Of a stretch of 64,000 nt of DNA, positions 54,602-63,913 are shown in pieces. How positions within the stretch are numbered: the stretch's first letter is position 1; each line of letters opens with the position of its first letter. Under the pieces are notes generated by a model. The model ran no database searches. It saw only the letters and a list, made by a program, of their open reading frames with translations, and was not told the origin of the DNA. Made by a program: the position numbers and the translations under genes. This stretch comes from Halalkalirubrum salinum (GTDB lineage: Archaea; Halobacteriota; Halobacteria; Halobacteriales; Haloferacaceae): positions 104,514-168,513 of the forward strand of contig NZ_SRSG01000008.1 in assembly GCF_005543295.1 (NCBI RefSeq). The letters are read 5' to 3'.

Positions 54602-56077
54602 TCACGCGCCTTTGACGCCACGGAATTCAAACCGTGCGCCACCTGTCTCGCTATCGGTGATCGTCAGTTCCCAGCCGTGGGCGTCGGCGATTTCGTTGAC
54701 GATCGACAACCCGAAGCCGGTGCCGTCATCGGCGGTCGTATAGCCCGGTTCGAGCACCTGCTCACGGATCGATTCAGGAACTCCTGTGCCTGTATCCGCA
54801 ACAAAAAACCCGTCATCAAGCGGGCTGATCATGATTTTGATTGGTTCGTCTTTGATGCTGCCGTGTTCGATCGCGCCGCCGGGCGGAGTCTGGCTGCCCG
54901 TGGAACCGTGTTCCACGCTGTTGCGAAAGAGATTCTCGAACAGCTGTTGGATGCGGCTTTCTGCACAGTGGACTGCTCCGATCGACTCGACGACGGTAAG
55001 CGTCGCGCCCTGAGTTGGCACTGTCGACCACGCGCGATCGGCGATGGCGTCGATCGACACTGGTTTCGTATCGTCAATCGGCTGGCCCTGTCTTGCCAGC
55101 GCGAGCAGGTCGTCGAGTAGCTGCTCCATCCGGTCGAGTGCCCCCTGTGCCGCTGTCAGGTTTGCATCGTCCTCGTCGGCCTCCTTGAGTGCGAGCTGGA
55201 TTCGTCCCTCGGCAACATTCAATGGGTTTCGGAGATCATGAGAGACGACGCGGGTGAACTGTTCGAGGCGCTCGTTCTGTCGTTGGATTTCTTGCTCGCG
55301 CTTTTTGCGTTCGGTGATGTCTCGCGCGATTCCGATGAGACCAATCGTTTCGCCTGTTTCATCCCGCCAAGGGACCTTCGATGTAAGATTCCACTTGTCG
55401 TACGCCTCGATGTACTCCTCTTTGTCGAGGATCGGCTCGCTGGTTTCGATGACGTGCATATCGTCCTCGTAGGCCGATCGGCGATGTGACTCGTCGACGC
55501 CGTCCAGTTCGAGGTCAGTCTTGCCAATCAGAGAGTCTTCATACTCCGAAACGTGGCCTTCGCTGACGTAGAGGTGTCGACCTTGCTCGTCCTTGACAAA
55601 AAGGTGTATTGGAATTGAATCGAACAGCGAATCGAGCAGTTGTGCCTTGCGATCGCGCTCGGCCTCCAGCGGCGACTCGGTGGCGATTTCACGGATGTAG
55701 CCCTCGATGATGGGAAGCCCCCCGTCGGCGTTCTCGATCGAATTGACCTGACTGGGCAGTGATTCCATACCGGCGTCCGAGATGCCATGACCGGATTCGT
55801 GGACCCACTTGGTCTCGCCGTCTGCGGTCTCGATCCGATATTGGACCTCGAAGGCCTCGCCCTCTGCGAGTGCTCTCTCAACGTCTCGCTGGAGTCGATC
55901 GCGATCGTCTGGGTGAATCAAATCAGTTCCAAACGTCACTTCGCTGTGTTTGAGTGCCGAACAATCGTAGCCGGTGAGCTCTTCACAGCCGCCGTCGATT
56001 CCAAGCATCGTCCACGACGGGTCGGTCAAACACCAGTAAATGACGCCGGGAAAGGAGTTTTTTAGTTCTCCTGACAT
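54602..56077 (-). CDS. PAS-domain sensor histidine kinase
   Basis: A 491-residue sensory kinase without membrane segments. Two PAS regions occur: about 10-110 with a PAC-like end, and about 145-257 (SIPIHLFVKDEQGRHLYVSEGH; GLIGIARDITERKK). The dimerisation/phospho-acceptor region has H280 in RVVSHDLRNPLN. The catalytic domain shows the N box ENLFRNSVEHG (381-391), G1 DTGTGVP (428-434) and G2 GTGFGLS (452-458). The signal is unknown. No response regulator is encoded next to it, so it is an orphan kinase. Confidence 0.92.
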   Translation of the reverse strand: MSGELKNSFPGVIYWCLTDPSWTMLGIDGGCEELTGYDCSALKHSEVTFGTDLIHPDDRDRLQRDVERALAEGEAFEVQYRIETADGETKWVHESGHGISDAGMESLPSQVNSIENADGGLPIIEGYIREIATESPLEAERDRKAQLLDSLFDSIPIHLFVKDEQGRHLYVSEGHVSEYEDSLIGKTDLELDGVDESHRRSAYEDDMHVIETSEPILDKEEYIEAYDKWNLTSKVPWRDETGETIGLIGIARDITERKKREQEIQRQNERLEQFTRVVSHDLRNPLNVAEGRIQLALKEADEDDANLTAAQGALDRMEQLLDDLLALARQGQPIDDTKPVSIDAIADRAWSTVPTQGATLTVVESIGAVHCAESRIQQLFENLFRNSVEHGSTGSQTPPGGAIEHGSIKDEPIKIMISPLDDGFFVADTGTGVPESIREQVLEPGYTTADDGTGFGLSIVNEIADAHGWELTITDSETGGARFEFRGVKGA

Positions 56078-56274
56078 CGGTTAGGCCACGTTACGGCGGC
56101 TTTGTGTGTCGGCCGAATGGGTACACGGAGATGTGATCGACACCATCTGTTCTTTCGATCGTTGGTCGCTCAAATATGTAAATGTTTTCTATCTTATACT
56201 CATCATGTCTATCCCTTCAGTCGACCACTTTTCGAGGTTGTCCATTTTTGTTACACTCCCTCTATGGTCCATCT

Positions 56275-57351
56275 ATGCGCGCAGCGTTACTTACCGAGTA
56301 CAACGACCCGCTGTCGATCCGATCGGTTCCTGACCCGTCGCCCGACCCCCACGGCGTCGTCGTTGCCGTCGAAGCCTGTGGGATCTGCCGCAGCGACTGG
56401 CATGCCTGGAAGGGACACGGCAAGTGGGCCGACGATCGCGTCCCGCTCGGACAGATCCTCGGCCACGAGCCTGCCGGCCGGGTGATCGAGGTTGGCGATC
56501 GAGTCGAGACGGTCGCCGTCGGCGATCGGATTGCCGTCCCGTTCAGCGTCGGCGACGGCACCTGTCCGTGCTGTCGAAACGGCCGCGGAAACATCTGCGC
56601 GGACGGCTACGCGATCGGCTTCGAGCCCGATGCCCCCGGTGCGTTCGCCGAGCGCGTCCACCTCCCGCACGCGGACTACAACGCGATGGCGATCCCTGAG
56701 GGCGTCTCGTTTCGAGAGGTTGCGGCGATCGGCTGTCGGTACATGACTGCCTTTCACGCACTTGAACACCGCGCGGCCGTCGGAGCTGGCGACTGGGTCG
56801 CAGTCCACGGCTGTGGCGGCGTTGGCCTCTCGGCGATCCAACTCGCCGCGACGCTCGGCGCACGGCCGATCGCTGTCGACGTTCGAGACACTGCGCTCAA
56901 CCGTGCTCGCCAACTCGGGGCGATCGAGCGAGTCCACGCCGAACGCGAAGATCCGATCGAGGCGATCGCTGCGATCACTGATGACGGATCGGGCACAGCC
57001 GGGGCAGATGTCTCCGTTGACGCACTCGGCATCGCCGAAACGTGTCGCAACTCCGTGCGATGCCTTCGCCACGGCGGAACCCACGTCCAACTCGGGCTCA
57101 CAACCGACGACGAACGAGGCGAGGTGTCGCTACCGACCGACTGGATGACCCGCTGGGAGATCGACTTCCTCGGATCGCGTGGCATGCCGCCGACCCGCTA
57201 CGGCGAACTATTTGGACTGCTCGAGGCTGGCCATATCGATCCGGGCGCGCTCATCACCCAGGAAGTCGCCGTAGCAGATGTCTCTGATCGACTGAAGGCG
57301 ATGGACGAATACGCGACCGACGGGATTGAGGTCGTGACCGATTTCGGCTGA
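56275..57351 (+). CDS. Zinc-dependent alcohol dehydrogenase, second copy
   Basis: A 358-residue relative of the enzyme at 8321, sharing long blocks such as ACGICRSDWH, GQILGHEPAGRVI, GDGTCP, VDALGIAETCRNSV and GMPPTRY. The structural-zinc loop GDGTCPCC...C again has Asp in place of the first Cys. The coenzyme motif is HGCGGVGLSAIQL. The open frame upstream to 56182 is AT-rich and non-coding in look; the ATG at 56275 aligns with the paralogue. Substrate preference is unknown. Confidence 0.92.
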   Translation: MRAALLTEYNDPLSIRSVPDPSPDPHGVVVAVEACGICRSDWHAWKGHGKWADDRVPLGQILGHEPAGRVIEVGDRVETVAVGDRIAVPFSVGDGTCPCCRNGRGNICADGYAIGFEPDAPGAFAERVHLPHADYNAMAIPEGVSFREVAAIGCRYMTAFHALEHRAAVGAGDWVAVHGCGGVGLSAIQLAATLGARPIAVDVRDTALNRARQLGAIERVHAEREDPIEAIAAITDDGSGTAGADVSVDALGIAETCRNSVRCLRHGGTHVQLGLTTDDERGEVSLPTDWMTRWEIDFLGSRGMPPTRYGELFGLLEAGHIDPGALITQEVAVADVSDRLKAMDEYATDGIEVVTDFG

Positions 57352-57392
57352 TCGCCACACGTTGCCTGTGGACCGAGATCGCCCCTGGCCGA

Positions 57393-58130
57393 TCACAGCA
57401 TCCGCGAGAGGAATTGCTTGGCCCGATCGGTCTGGGGGTTCTCGAAGAACGCCTTCGGCTCGCCGGTTTCGACGACCTTCCCGTCGGCCATAAGGACGAT
57501 TTTGTCGCCGACCCCACGGGCGAATCCCATCTCGTGGGTGACGACCATCATCGTCATGCCTTCCTCGGCCAACGCGCGCATCACCTCCAGCACCTCTCCG
57601 ACCAGTTCAGGGTCAAGCGCGCTTGTGACCTCATCGAACAGCATGACCCGCGGGTCCATCGCGAGCGCGCGGGCGATCGCAATCCGCTGTTGTTGGCCGC
57701 CAGACAGCTGGTTTGGGTAGGCATCCGCGTGATCGCCCATCCCGACATCTTCGAGGATCGACATTCCCTCTTCGTAGGCGATCTCATCGTCGATTCCTTT
57801 GACCTTCTGCGGCGCGAGCGTGACGTTTTCGATCGCGGTCTTGTGCGGAAAGAGGTTGAAACTCTGAAACACCATCCCGATCCGCTGTCTGAGCACGTTG
57901 ATGTCTGCGTCGGGATGGGTCAGCGCCGTCCCGTCGAGACGGATCTCGCCGGCCTGAATCTCCTCTAAGCGATTCGCACAGCGAAGCAGCGTTGACTTGC
58001 CCGATCCACTCGGGCCAATCACCACACAGACGTCCTGCTCGTCGACCTCAAGACTGACCTCCTTGAGCACGTGGGTGTCTCCGTAGTACTTGTCGATGTT
58101 GTCGAACTCCAAGAGCGAGTGATCGCTCAT
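57393..58130 (-). CDS. glnQ: Polar amino-acid ABC transporter ATPase
   Basis: A 245-residue ABC ATPase of the GlnQ/HisP type. Walker A GPSGSGKST (39-47), signature LSGGQQQR (142-149), Walker B VMLFDEVTSALD (162-173), and the H-loop His in VVTHEMGFA. Its start overlaps the permease gene by 4 bp. It powers uptake with the permease and binding protein upstream. Confidence 0.95.
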   Translation of the reverse strand: MSDHSLLEFDNIDKYYGDTHVLKEVSLEVDEQDVCVVIGPSGSGKSTLLRCANRLEEIQAGEIRLDGTALTHPDADINVLRQRIGMVFQSFNLFPHKTAIENVTLAPQKVKGIDDEIAYEEGMSILEDVGMGDHADAYPNQLSGGQQQRIAIARALAMDPRVMLFDEVTSALDPELVGEVLEVMRALAEEGMTMMVVTHEMGFARGVGDKIVLMADGKVVETGEPKAFFENPQTDRAKQFLSRML

Positions 58131-58963
58131 CGCCGATCACCTCCGCCCCAGTCGGAGCGTGCTTCGAGGTAGCGAACAAACTTGCCAAGTGGGATCGTGA
58201 TACAGAGATACAAGATCGCCACAAGGATGATCGGCGTCCATGGGTCGAATGTCGCGCTGTTGACCTGCCGGAACTCACTGATGAGTTCAGGGACCGCGAT
58301 GACCGTCAAAAGCGACGTATCCTTGACAAGGATCACCTGATCGTTGCCGATCGCCGCCAGCGCGTTGCGCCACGCCTGCGGCAAGATGACCTCCCGCATC
58401 GCCTGCACGTAGGACATCCCAAGCGATCGGGCGGCCTCCATTTGTCCCTCCGGAACCGCGCCGATTCCTCCGCGGATCGCCTCTCCAACGTACGCGCCGT
58501 GATTCAACATGAGCCCGATAATCGCCGCCGGAATTGCCCAATTGCTGATCGGGAAGTCTCCGAAGTTCTGGATCCAAAGCGCTGGGATGCCGTAGTAGAT
58601 CACGATCAGCTGAAACAAAAGCGGAGTCCCACGGAAAAACTCGACGTACCCCGTCGAAATTGCGTTCGTAAAGCGTGTCTTCGAAACGCGTCCCAGACCA
58701 ACAAAGATCCCAAGTGGAATCGAAAGGATACTGCCACCGGCGACAATCCCGAGCACGAGTACGAACGCTTCGAGGAATCGTGGAATAATCCGGACGAAGA
58801 GGTCCGGATTCGCAAAGTCAATAATGAAATACAAAAGCACGCCCACCGCCAGTGTGAACGCTCCGGCGATCGCTGCGCCCACCCGTTTCAGCGTGTGGTC
58901 GTTCAGAAACCGTTCAATCGTTGAATTGTCGGCCGCAGCGCCGTCTGTGTATGCGTCGGACAT
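58127..58963 (-). CDS. Polar amino-acid ABC transporter permease
   Basis: A 278-residue membrane subunit of the HisM/GlnP type. A cytosolic N-terminus of about 35 residues precedes about five helices. The EAA loop that docks with the ATPase is seen as EAARSLGMSYVQAMREVILPQAWRNALAAI. The gene lies between the binding-protein gene (30 bp upstream) and the ATPase gene (4-bp overlap). Only one permease gene is present, so it probably works as a homodimer. Confidence 0.93.
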   Translation of the reverse strand: MSDAYTDGAAADNSTIERFLNDHTLKRVGAAIAGAFTLAVGVLLYFIIDFANPDLFVRIIPRFLEAFVLVLGIVAGGSILSIPLGIFVGLGRVSKTRFTNAISTGYVEFFRGTPLLFQLIVIYYGIPALWIQNFGDFPISNWAIPAAIIGLMLNHGAYVGEAIRGGIGAVPEGQMEAARSLGMSYVQAMREVILPQAWRNALAAIGNDQVILVKDTSLLTVIAVPELISEFRQVNSATFDPWTPIILVAILYLCITIPLGKFVRYLEARSDWGGGDRR

Positions 58964-58993
58964 GATGGATGGGCGTTGAGTTGTGTCTGACGC

Positions 58994-59887
58994 TTAGGCG
59001 AGGAAGTATTCGTCGTAGATGTCGTCGTACTCGCCGCTGTCGCGGATCGCCGCGAGCGCATCGTTGACATCTTCGACGAGATCATCGTCCTGTCTGAACG
59101 CGATCCCGTACTCTTCGACTGTCAGTGTGAGGTAATCCGGCGCGTCTTCACCCTCGGCGACGCCCTCGCCTTCGACGAACCGGACTCGATCTTCGTTCTC
59201 GTTGACGAACTCGGCGCTGACGGTATTGTCGTTGATGACTGCATCGACTTGCCCGTTGAGAAGCGCCTGGAACGCGTCTGGAATCTGGTCGTAGCGATCG
59301 ATCTCGAGGTCATCGTCGAATTCCTCCTGCAGCTCGTCGGCCGCGCCGGCACCCGTCGTCCCACGCTGGACGCCCACCGTTTGACCGCGGAGGTCCTCTT
59401 GGCTCTCGATGTCGCTGTCGACAGGGACGACCACCGTCTGGTACGCCGTGAAGTAGGGGTCCGAGAAGTCGACCTGCTCGGCACGCTCTTCGGTAATCGT
59501 CATCGCGCTCATGATCACGCGGAAGTTGCCGTTGTTGAGCGACTGGATGATGCCGTCGAAGGCCGTCTCCTGGAACTCGTACTCGGAGCCGAGCTCGCCG
59601 GCAAAGATCGCCTCGGCGATCTCGACGTCGAAGCCGACGAGTTCGTCGTCCTCTGTGTAGTACTCGAACGGGCGGTACGGAATATCTGAGCCGATGACGA
59701 TCGTTTCGTCCTCATCATCACCGTTTCCGTTTCCGTTTCCGTTTCCGTTTCCGTTTCCGTTTCCGTTTCCGTTTCCGTTTCCGTTTCCGTTTCCGTTTCC
59801 GTTGCCATCGTCGCCGCCGAGACAGCCGGCAGTGCTGAGCGCAGCAAGCGCGATTCCTGCACCTTTCACATACTGACGTCGTTGCAT
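58994..59887 (-). CDS. Amino-acid ABC transporter substrate-binding lipoprotein with (GN)14 linker
   Basis: A 297-residue solute-binding protein. The N-terminus MQRRQYVKGAGIALAALSTAGC has twin arginines and a lipobox ending at C22, so it is lipid-anchored after Tat export. Residues 23-27 (LGGDD) lead into 14 Gly-Asn dipeptides, encoded by a gtttcc/ggaaac hexanucleotide repeat (minus-strand units at 59723-59806). The folded domain from about 60 (IVIGSDIPYRPFEYYTEDDE) has the type 3 amino-acid-binding signature GFDVEIAEAIF. It starts the ABC operon. Confidence 0.92.
   Translation of the reverse strand: MQRRQYVKGAGIALAALSTAGCLGGDDGNGNGNGNGNGNGNGNGNGNGNGNGNGNGDDEDETIVIGSDIPYRPFEYYTEDDELVGFDVEIAEAIFAGELGSEYEFQETAFDGIIQSLNNGNFRVIMSAMTITEERAEQVDFSDPYFTAYQTVVVPVDSDIESQEDLRGQTVGVQRGTTGAGAADELQEEFDDDLEIDRYDQIPDAFQALLNGQVDAVINDNTVSAEFVNENEDRVRFVEGEGVAEGEDAPDYLTLTVEEYGIAFRQDDDLVEDVNDALAAIRDSGEYDDIYDEYFLA
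59723..59806. repeat. Hexanucleotide microsatellite, 14 units, within the binding-protein gene
   Basis: Thirteen perfect gtttcc units plus one gttgcc unit encode Gly-Asn dipeptides on the minus strand. Because the unit is six bases, slippage would change linker length without shifting the frame. Confidence 0.95.
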
Positions 59888-59967
59888 AGTCGTCTGTAAC
59901 GAAGTGAGCAGGAGTATAACAAAGCTTTGAATCGACAGCCGAATTCGGTTGTGGAATTCACTTCCAC

Positions 59968-60843
59968 CTACAGCGGATCGGACTCCGAAACCGGACCGGA
60001 CCGCGATTCGGGTGTTGATCGGCGCAACAGGAGGTACCCGGCGGCCACCCCTGCCCACGCGAGGACGAGCAGGCCAAGGTTGACCACTCGGGCGGTTGAG
60101 CTGTAGAGAACGATGTCGCGGCCCAACAACATCGTCACAAACAGACTCACGAGCGCGATCGCTGCGGTGATTCGAACCGCATCACCAGCCGACCACGCCC
60201 AGACGAGTGCGGCGAGGAGGCTGCTGAAGGCGATGAGACTCCCGACGACGAACCACGCTTGTGCGCCGGCATCGTAGACGATGATCGGCACCGCACGGCT
60301 GAACAGCGTGCTCACCGCGAGCCCGATCGCACCAACGCCGAGCGCCGCCTGCAGTCGATCGGCCCGCGATTGTGCCAATCGGCCGTCGTAGGCCCAAAGC
60401 GTCGTCAGCGTCAACAGTGAGAAGATTGACAGCGCGACCAGCAAGTGGGCAGCGTGGGTCGGCACAGAGTAGCCGCCGGGGACGAGTCCGTTGATTGTCA
60501 CCGTCACCGCGCCAATACTGATCTGCAGCGGCAACAGGACAACTGCGAGCGTAGATGCGAGCCGTGTCCGTTTGCTCTGCCCGCCGATCCACGCCCAGAG
60601 GGCCGTTCCGAGGATCAAAAAGCCGGTGATCATCGCGACAAAGCGGTGGAACCACTCGATGAAGTCCGGGTTGATGGTCAACGCTGGGATGAGCTGTCCG
60701 GAACACAACGGCCACTCTGCGTTACAGGCGAGCCCCGATCCAGTTGCGGCGGTGTAGACGCCGAGGGTGATGAGCGAGAGGGTCAACCCCGTCGTCGCGG
60801 CCGCGAACCGGCCGAAGGTGAGCCAGTCGGGACGAAGCGACAT
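59968..60843 (-). CDS. ctaA: Heme A synthase (CtaA/Cox15 family)
   Basis: A 291-residue membrane enzyme that oxidises the C8 methyl of heme O to make heme A for terminal oxidases. About eight hydrophobic helices are visible. Histidine ligands occur in EWFHRFVAMITGFLI (about residues 66-67) and THAAHLLVALSIF (about 127-131). The short LACNAEWPLCSGQLIPA segment carries the cysteine pair of the extracellular loop seen in CtaA. The gene lies upstream of, but is not fused with, the ABC operon. Confidence 0.9.
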   Translation of the reverse strand: MSLRPDWLTFGRFAAATTGLTLSLITLGVYTAATGSGLACNAEWPLCSGQLIPALTINPDFIEWFHRFVAMITGFLILGTALWAWIGGQSKRTRLASTLAVVLLPLQISIGAVTVTINGLVPGGYSVPTHAAHLLVALSIFSLLTLTTLWAYDGRLAQSRADRLQAALGVGAIGLAVSTLFSRAVPIIVYDAGAQAWFVVGSLIAFSSLLAALVWAWSAGDAVRITAAIALVSLFVTMLLGRDIVLYSSTARVVNLGLLVLAWAGVAAGYLLLRRSTPESRSGPVSESDPL

Positions 60844-61184
60844 TATCGTAACTCAGGATCGGTCGTACTTATGATTGTCTTCTAGGGCCGATCGATCGTT
60901 CGAGTGCTGGCATCCCGTCAAAAACGCGGTTGGCTATTTTGTTCAATGGATACTCCGGTCTTGAGGCCGAACGCTTAGGGCATAATTAACATACATATGA
61001 TGAAAATTCCTCGGTGCCCGAAACACATAATTTCCGATATCCACTACCTTTGACTGTCGATAATGTGTTCTGGTAGTACTCCACCGGATAAAATTACTCG
61101 GTTTGCCGACACATGGTCTCACGCTGTCGGTGATACGTTGGGTGTGGACTGTAGTTTGAATACAACTCATACAGGGGTGATCCG
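60844..61184. other. 341-bp intergenic region with an AT-rich core and a Shine-Dalgarno site
   Basis: No gene is seen. The centre (about 60977-61075) is unusually AT-rich for this window (cataattaacatacatatgatg). It may carry promoters for ctaA and the APC-Usp gene, and TATA-like sequences are numerous there. An SD-like site precedes the permease. Confidence 0.6.
61174..61182 (+). promoter_or_regulatory. Shine-Dalgarno site for the APC-Usp permease
   Basis: ggggtgatc is nearly perfect complement to the haloarchaeal 16S 3' end and lies 2 bp before the ATG at 61185. It shows translation with a leader, unlike most single genes here. Confidence 0.7.
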
Positions 61185-63533
61185 ATGGCAGGCGGCCTGA
61201 AACGCGATCTCGGGCTGTTTTCTGTCATGGCCATCAGCATCGGAGCGATGGTCGGTTCGGGGATCTTCATCCTCCCGGCGCTCGCATTCAAAATCGCGGG
61301 CCCGACAATGCTTCTTGCCTTCCTGCTGGCGGGATTGCTCGTGTTGCCGGCGGCCCTGAGTAAGATCGAAATGGCAACCGCGATGCCGCAGGATGGGGGA
61401 ACGTACCTGTACATTGAACGAGGAATGGGGCCGCTGTTTGGAACAATCGCGGGTGTCGGTACGTGGTTCTCACTGTCGTTTAAAGGCGCGCTCGCGCTGG
61501 TCGGTGGTGTGCCGTATCTTATCTATTTACTCGGTGGCGAGCTGCCGGTCTCGATCAGGATCGTAGCGATTACAATCGCGATCGTCCTCATCGTGTTGAA
61601 TCTCGTCGGCTCAGATGTGACTGGGCGGTTCCAAGTCGGGATCGTCGTCGTGATGCTTGCTGCGATGTCAGTCTTCGTCGTCGCAGGGCTTCCGGCGGTC
61701 GAAAGCTCGCGACTCTCTGGGGCGTTCGACCCACGGTCCTCGGGGACGCTCTCGCTTTTGGAGGCAACGGGCGCGGTGTACGTTGCCTACGCGGGCGTAA
61801 CAAAAATCGCAAGTGTCGCCGAAGAGATCGAAAATCCATCACGAAACATTCCGATCGGGATGCTCGGATCGCTGTTGTTTACCGGTGCGTTGTACGTCTT
61901 GACCGTGTACGTACTGCTGGGGGTTCTGCCCGTCAACGCTGCGGGAGGACTCGGGACGATCACCACAGCGGGCGCAGAAGACGCCGTCGTTGCACAGGCT
62001 GGCGAACTGCTGCTTGGGACGCCGGGCGTTGCGATTGTCACTATCGCAGTAACACTCGCGCTGGTGAGTACTGCGAACGCTGGGATTCTTTCTGCCTCGC
62101 GGTACCCCTTTGCGATGGCGCGTGACAACCTCGCGCCGCCGTCACTGACGACGATCAGCGAGCGGTTCAATACCCCGAGTCGCGCTGTGATGCTGACAGG
62201 TGCGGTCATTTTGCTTATGATCGCTATTTTCCCGATTTTGCAAATCGCAAAGCTCGCGAGTGCGTTCAAGATTCTCGTGTTTGTGTTGATTAACATCGCA
62301 CTGATCGGCTTTCGCGAGGGTGCTGTTGAGGAGTACAATCCGACGTGGATCGCGCCGCTGTATCCCTGGGTGCAGCTTTTTGGCATTGTTGCAGGGCTCG
62401 TCCTATTGAGCCAGATGGGGACCGTGCCGATCGTCGGTGCCATCGTCATCATTGCCGGTTCACTCCTCTGGTACTACACCTACGTTCGGTCGCGAGTCAC
62501 TCGCGAGGGTGCGGCGACAGATGCAGTTCGGCGGAATGTCGGCGACGACGCCGTTGCCCGGACCCGCGAACTGTTTGACACCGATGCAGAACTCGATGTG
62601 CTTGTCGCGCTGACAGAGCGGACGAGCGATCGGACGAAGCGAGGCATGCTCCGGATCGCAACTGATCTTGGTCGGCTGCGGACAACCACTGTCGCACTCG
62701 TTGAGTTTCTGAACATTCCTCACCGGGTGTTTGCCCAAGACCACGCCGAGATCCAGGTTCGAGACCCCCCTGAGTGGCTGCAATCGGGCGCGGATCGACC
62801 CGACTGGCTGCCAGACGTTGAGGTTGGCCAGCCAACGCGGACCTCCGGCGGCGTCCGTGTTGGCGATACCGGCGAGGATCTGCCGACAACGCGTGGCACA
62901 CGCATTGAACACCGCGAAATCGATAGTGAAGATCACAAGCGTGCAATCGTCGATGTCGCGACCTACGAGGGCTACGATCTCCTCGTGTTAGAACGCGACC
63001 GAGGGGACTTTCACCGCCGTATCCTCGGTGATGAAACCGGTTGGATTCTGAAAAACGCGCCCTGTGACACTGTGTTAGTTGAAGACCGGGGGTTCGAAGG
63101 GGCCGACGAAATTGCGGTCGTCGCAAACCGTGGCGCGTACGACCCGTTGAAGCTGCTGATTGCCGATGCGGTCGCCGAAGAAACGGGTGCAGAAATCAAC
63201 CTGATACAGGTGATTCCTGAGGATCCACCAGAAACACAGCGTCGTACTGTCGAAGAGTATCACACGGCGTTGATTTCTATCACGACGGTTCCAACCCGAT
63301 CGACAATTCTGGAAGCCGACGACGACGTGGCCGCAGCCGCTCGATTCGCACAGCCGGCCGACCTCGTGATCACGGGTGTCGACACGCCAGGATTCCTCGG
63401 ACGGTTCCGCGGCAGACCTGGAAACAGGCTGGTTGAGTCTGTCGACTGTACGGCGCTTATGGTGCAGACCGCCGATCGCAGCGGCTCGCGAAGCCCAATT
63501 AAGCGAGTACTGATGGAACGGTTGTTCTCGTAA
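61185..63533 (+). CDS. APC-superfamily amino-acid permease fused to Usp domains, second copy
   Basis: A 782-residue fusion. The first part (about 1-430) is an APC transporter: KRDLGLFSVMAISIGAMVGSGIFILPALA contains the helix-1 motif, and EEIENPSRNIPIGMLGS is the conserved helix 6-7 region. A linker with basic residues (RSRVTREG) is followed by two Usp-type domains, about 465-620 and 625-760 (VLVALTERTSDRTKRGM; IAVVANRGAYDPL; GVDTPGFLGRFRGRPGNRL). It resembles the protein at 48031-50298 in design but not closely in sequence. Substrate unknown. Confidence 0.88.
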   Translation: MAGGLKRDLGLFSVMAISIGAMVGSGIFILPALAFKIAGPTMLLAFLLAGLLVLPAALSKIEMATAMPQDGGTYLYIERGMGPLFGTIAGVGTWFSLSFKGALALVGGVPYLIYLLGGELPVSIRIVAITIAIVLIVLNLVGSDVTGRFQVGIVVVMLAAMSVFVVAGLPAVESSRLSGAFDPRSSGTLSLLEATGAVYVAYAGVTKIASVAEEIENPSRNIPIGMLGSLLFTGALYVLTVYVLLGVLPVNAAGGLGTITTAGAEDAVVAQAGELLLGTPGVAIVTIAVTLALVSTANAGILSASRYPFAMARDNLAPPSLTTISERFNTPSRAVMLTGAVILLMIAIFPILQIAKLASAFKILVFVLINIALIGFREGAVEEYNPTWIAPLYPWVQLFGIVAGLVLLSQMGTVPIVGAIVIIAGSLLWYYTYVRSRVTREGAATDAVRRNVGDDAVARTRELFDTDAELDVLVALTERTSDRTKRGMLRIATDLGRLRTTTVALVEFLNIPHRVFAQDHAEIQVRDPPEWLQSGADRPDWLPDVEVGQPTRTSGGVRVGDTGEDLPTTRGTRIEHREIDSEDHKRAIVDVATYEGYDLLVLERDRGDFHRRILGDETGWILKNAPCDTVLVEDRGFEGADEIAVVANRGAYDPLKLLIADAVAEETGAEINLIQVIPEDPPETQRRTVEEYHTALISITTVPTRSTILEADDDVAAAARFAQPADLVITGVDTPGFLGRFRGRPGNRLVESVDCTALMVQTADRSGSRSPIKRVLMERLFS

Positions 63534-63560
63534 CCGAAACGATCGCCCCCGTTTTTGTTT

Positions 63561-63905
63561 TCACCTGAGGTGTTCTGGCTCGAGGTTTGGCCGCGCTCGA
63601 TGAGCGATAGCCCCGGCGAGAAATGCGACTGCGAGCCCGACACCGAGTAACTCGAATCGAACTGTCGGCTGGATAAACGGTGGCACGGTGATGGAGACGA
63701 ACACTGCTTCGAGCATGAATACGCTGTCGGCGACTGCGAGCGTTTTCAAGACTGCAACGGAAAGAAGCGAAACGGACACAAGAGCCCACGCGACCTTTAT
63801 CAGCGCAATTTGGCCGATGTGGAATCCTTCGAGTATGCCGATGACTGTCGCTGCGACGATCAAAAGCGTAAGCAGTTCACGCCGATAGCGATCGTACACC
63901 CACAT
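63561..63905 (-). CDS. Small membrane protein, PsiE-like
   Basis: A 114-residue protein with three or four hydrophobic helices. It starts MWVYDRYRRELLTLLIVAATVIGILEG, with AVADSVFMLEAVFVSITVPPFIQP in the middle. The layout fits the phosphate-starvation-inducible PsiE family, which is uncharacterised. It converges on the permease gene, leaving 27 bp. Confidence 0.68.
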   Translation of the reverse strand: MWVYDRYRRELLTLLIVAATVIGILEGFHIGQIALIKVAWALVSVSLLSVAVLKTLAVADSVFMLEAVFVSITVPPFIQPTVRFELLGVGLAVAFLAGAIAHRARPNLEPEHLR

Positions 63906-63913
63906 TCAGTTGA

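Noticed and set aside
60977..61075. AT-rich stretch as a replication origin
   Set aside because: There is no orc1/cdc6 gene beside it and no repeated origin-recognition-box sequence was seen.
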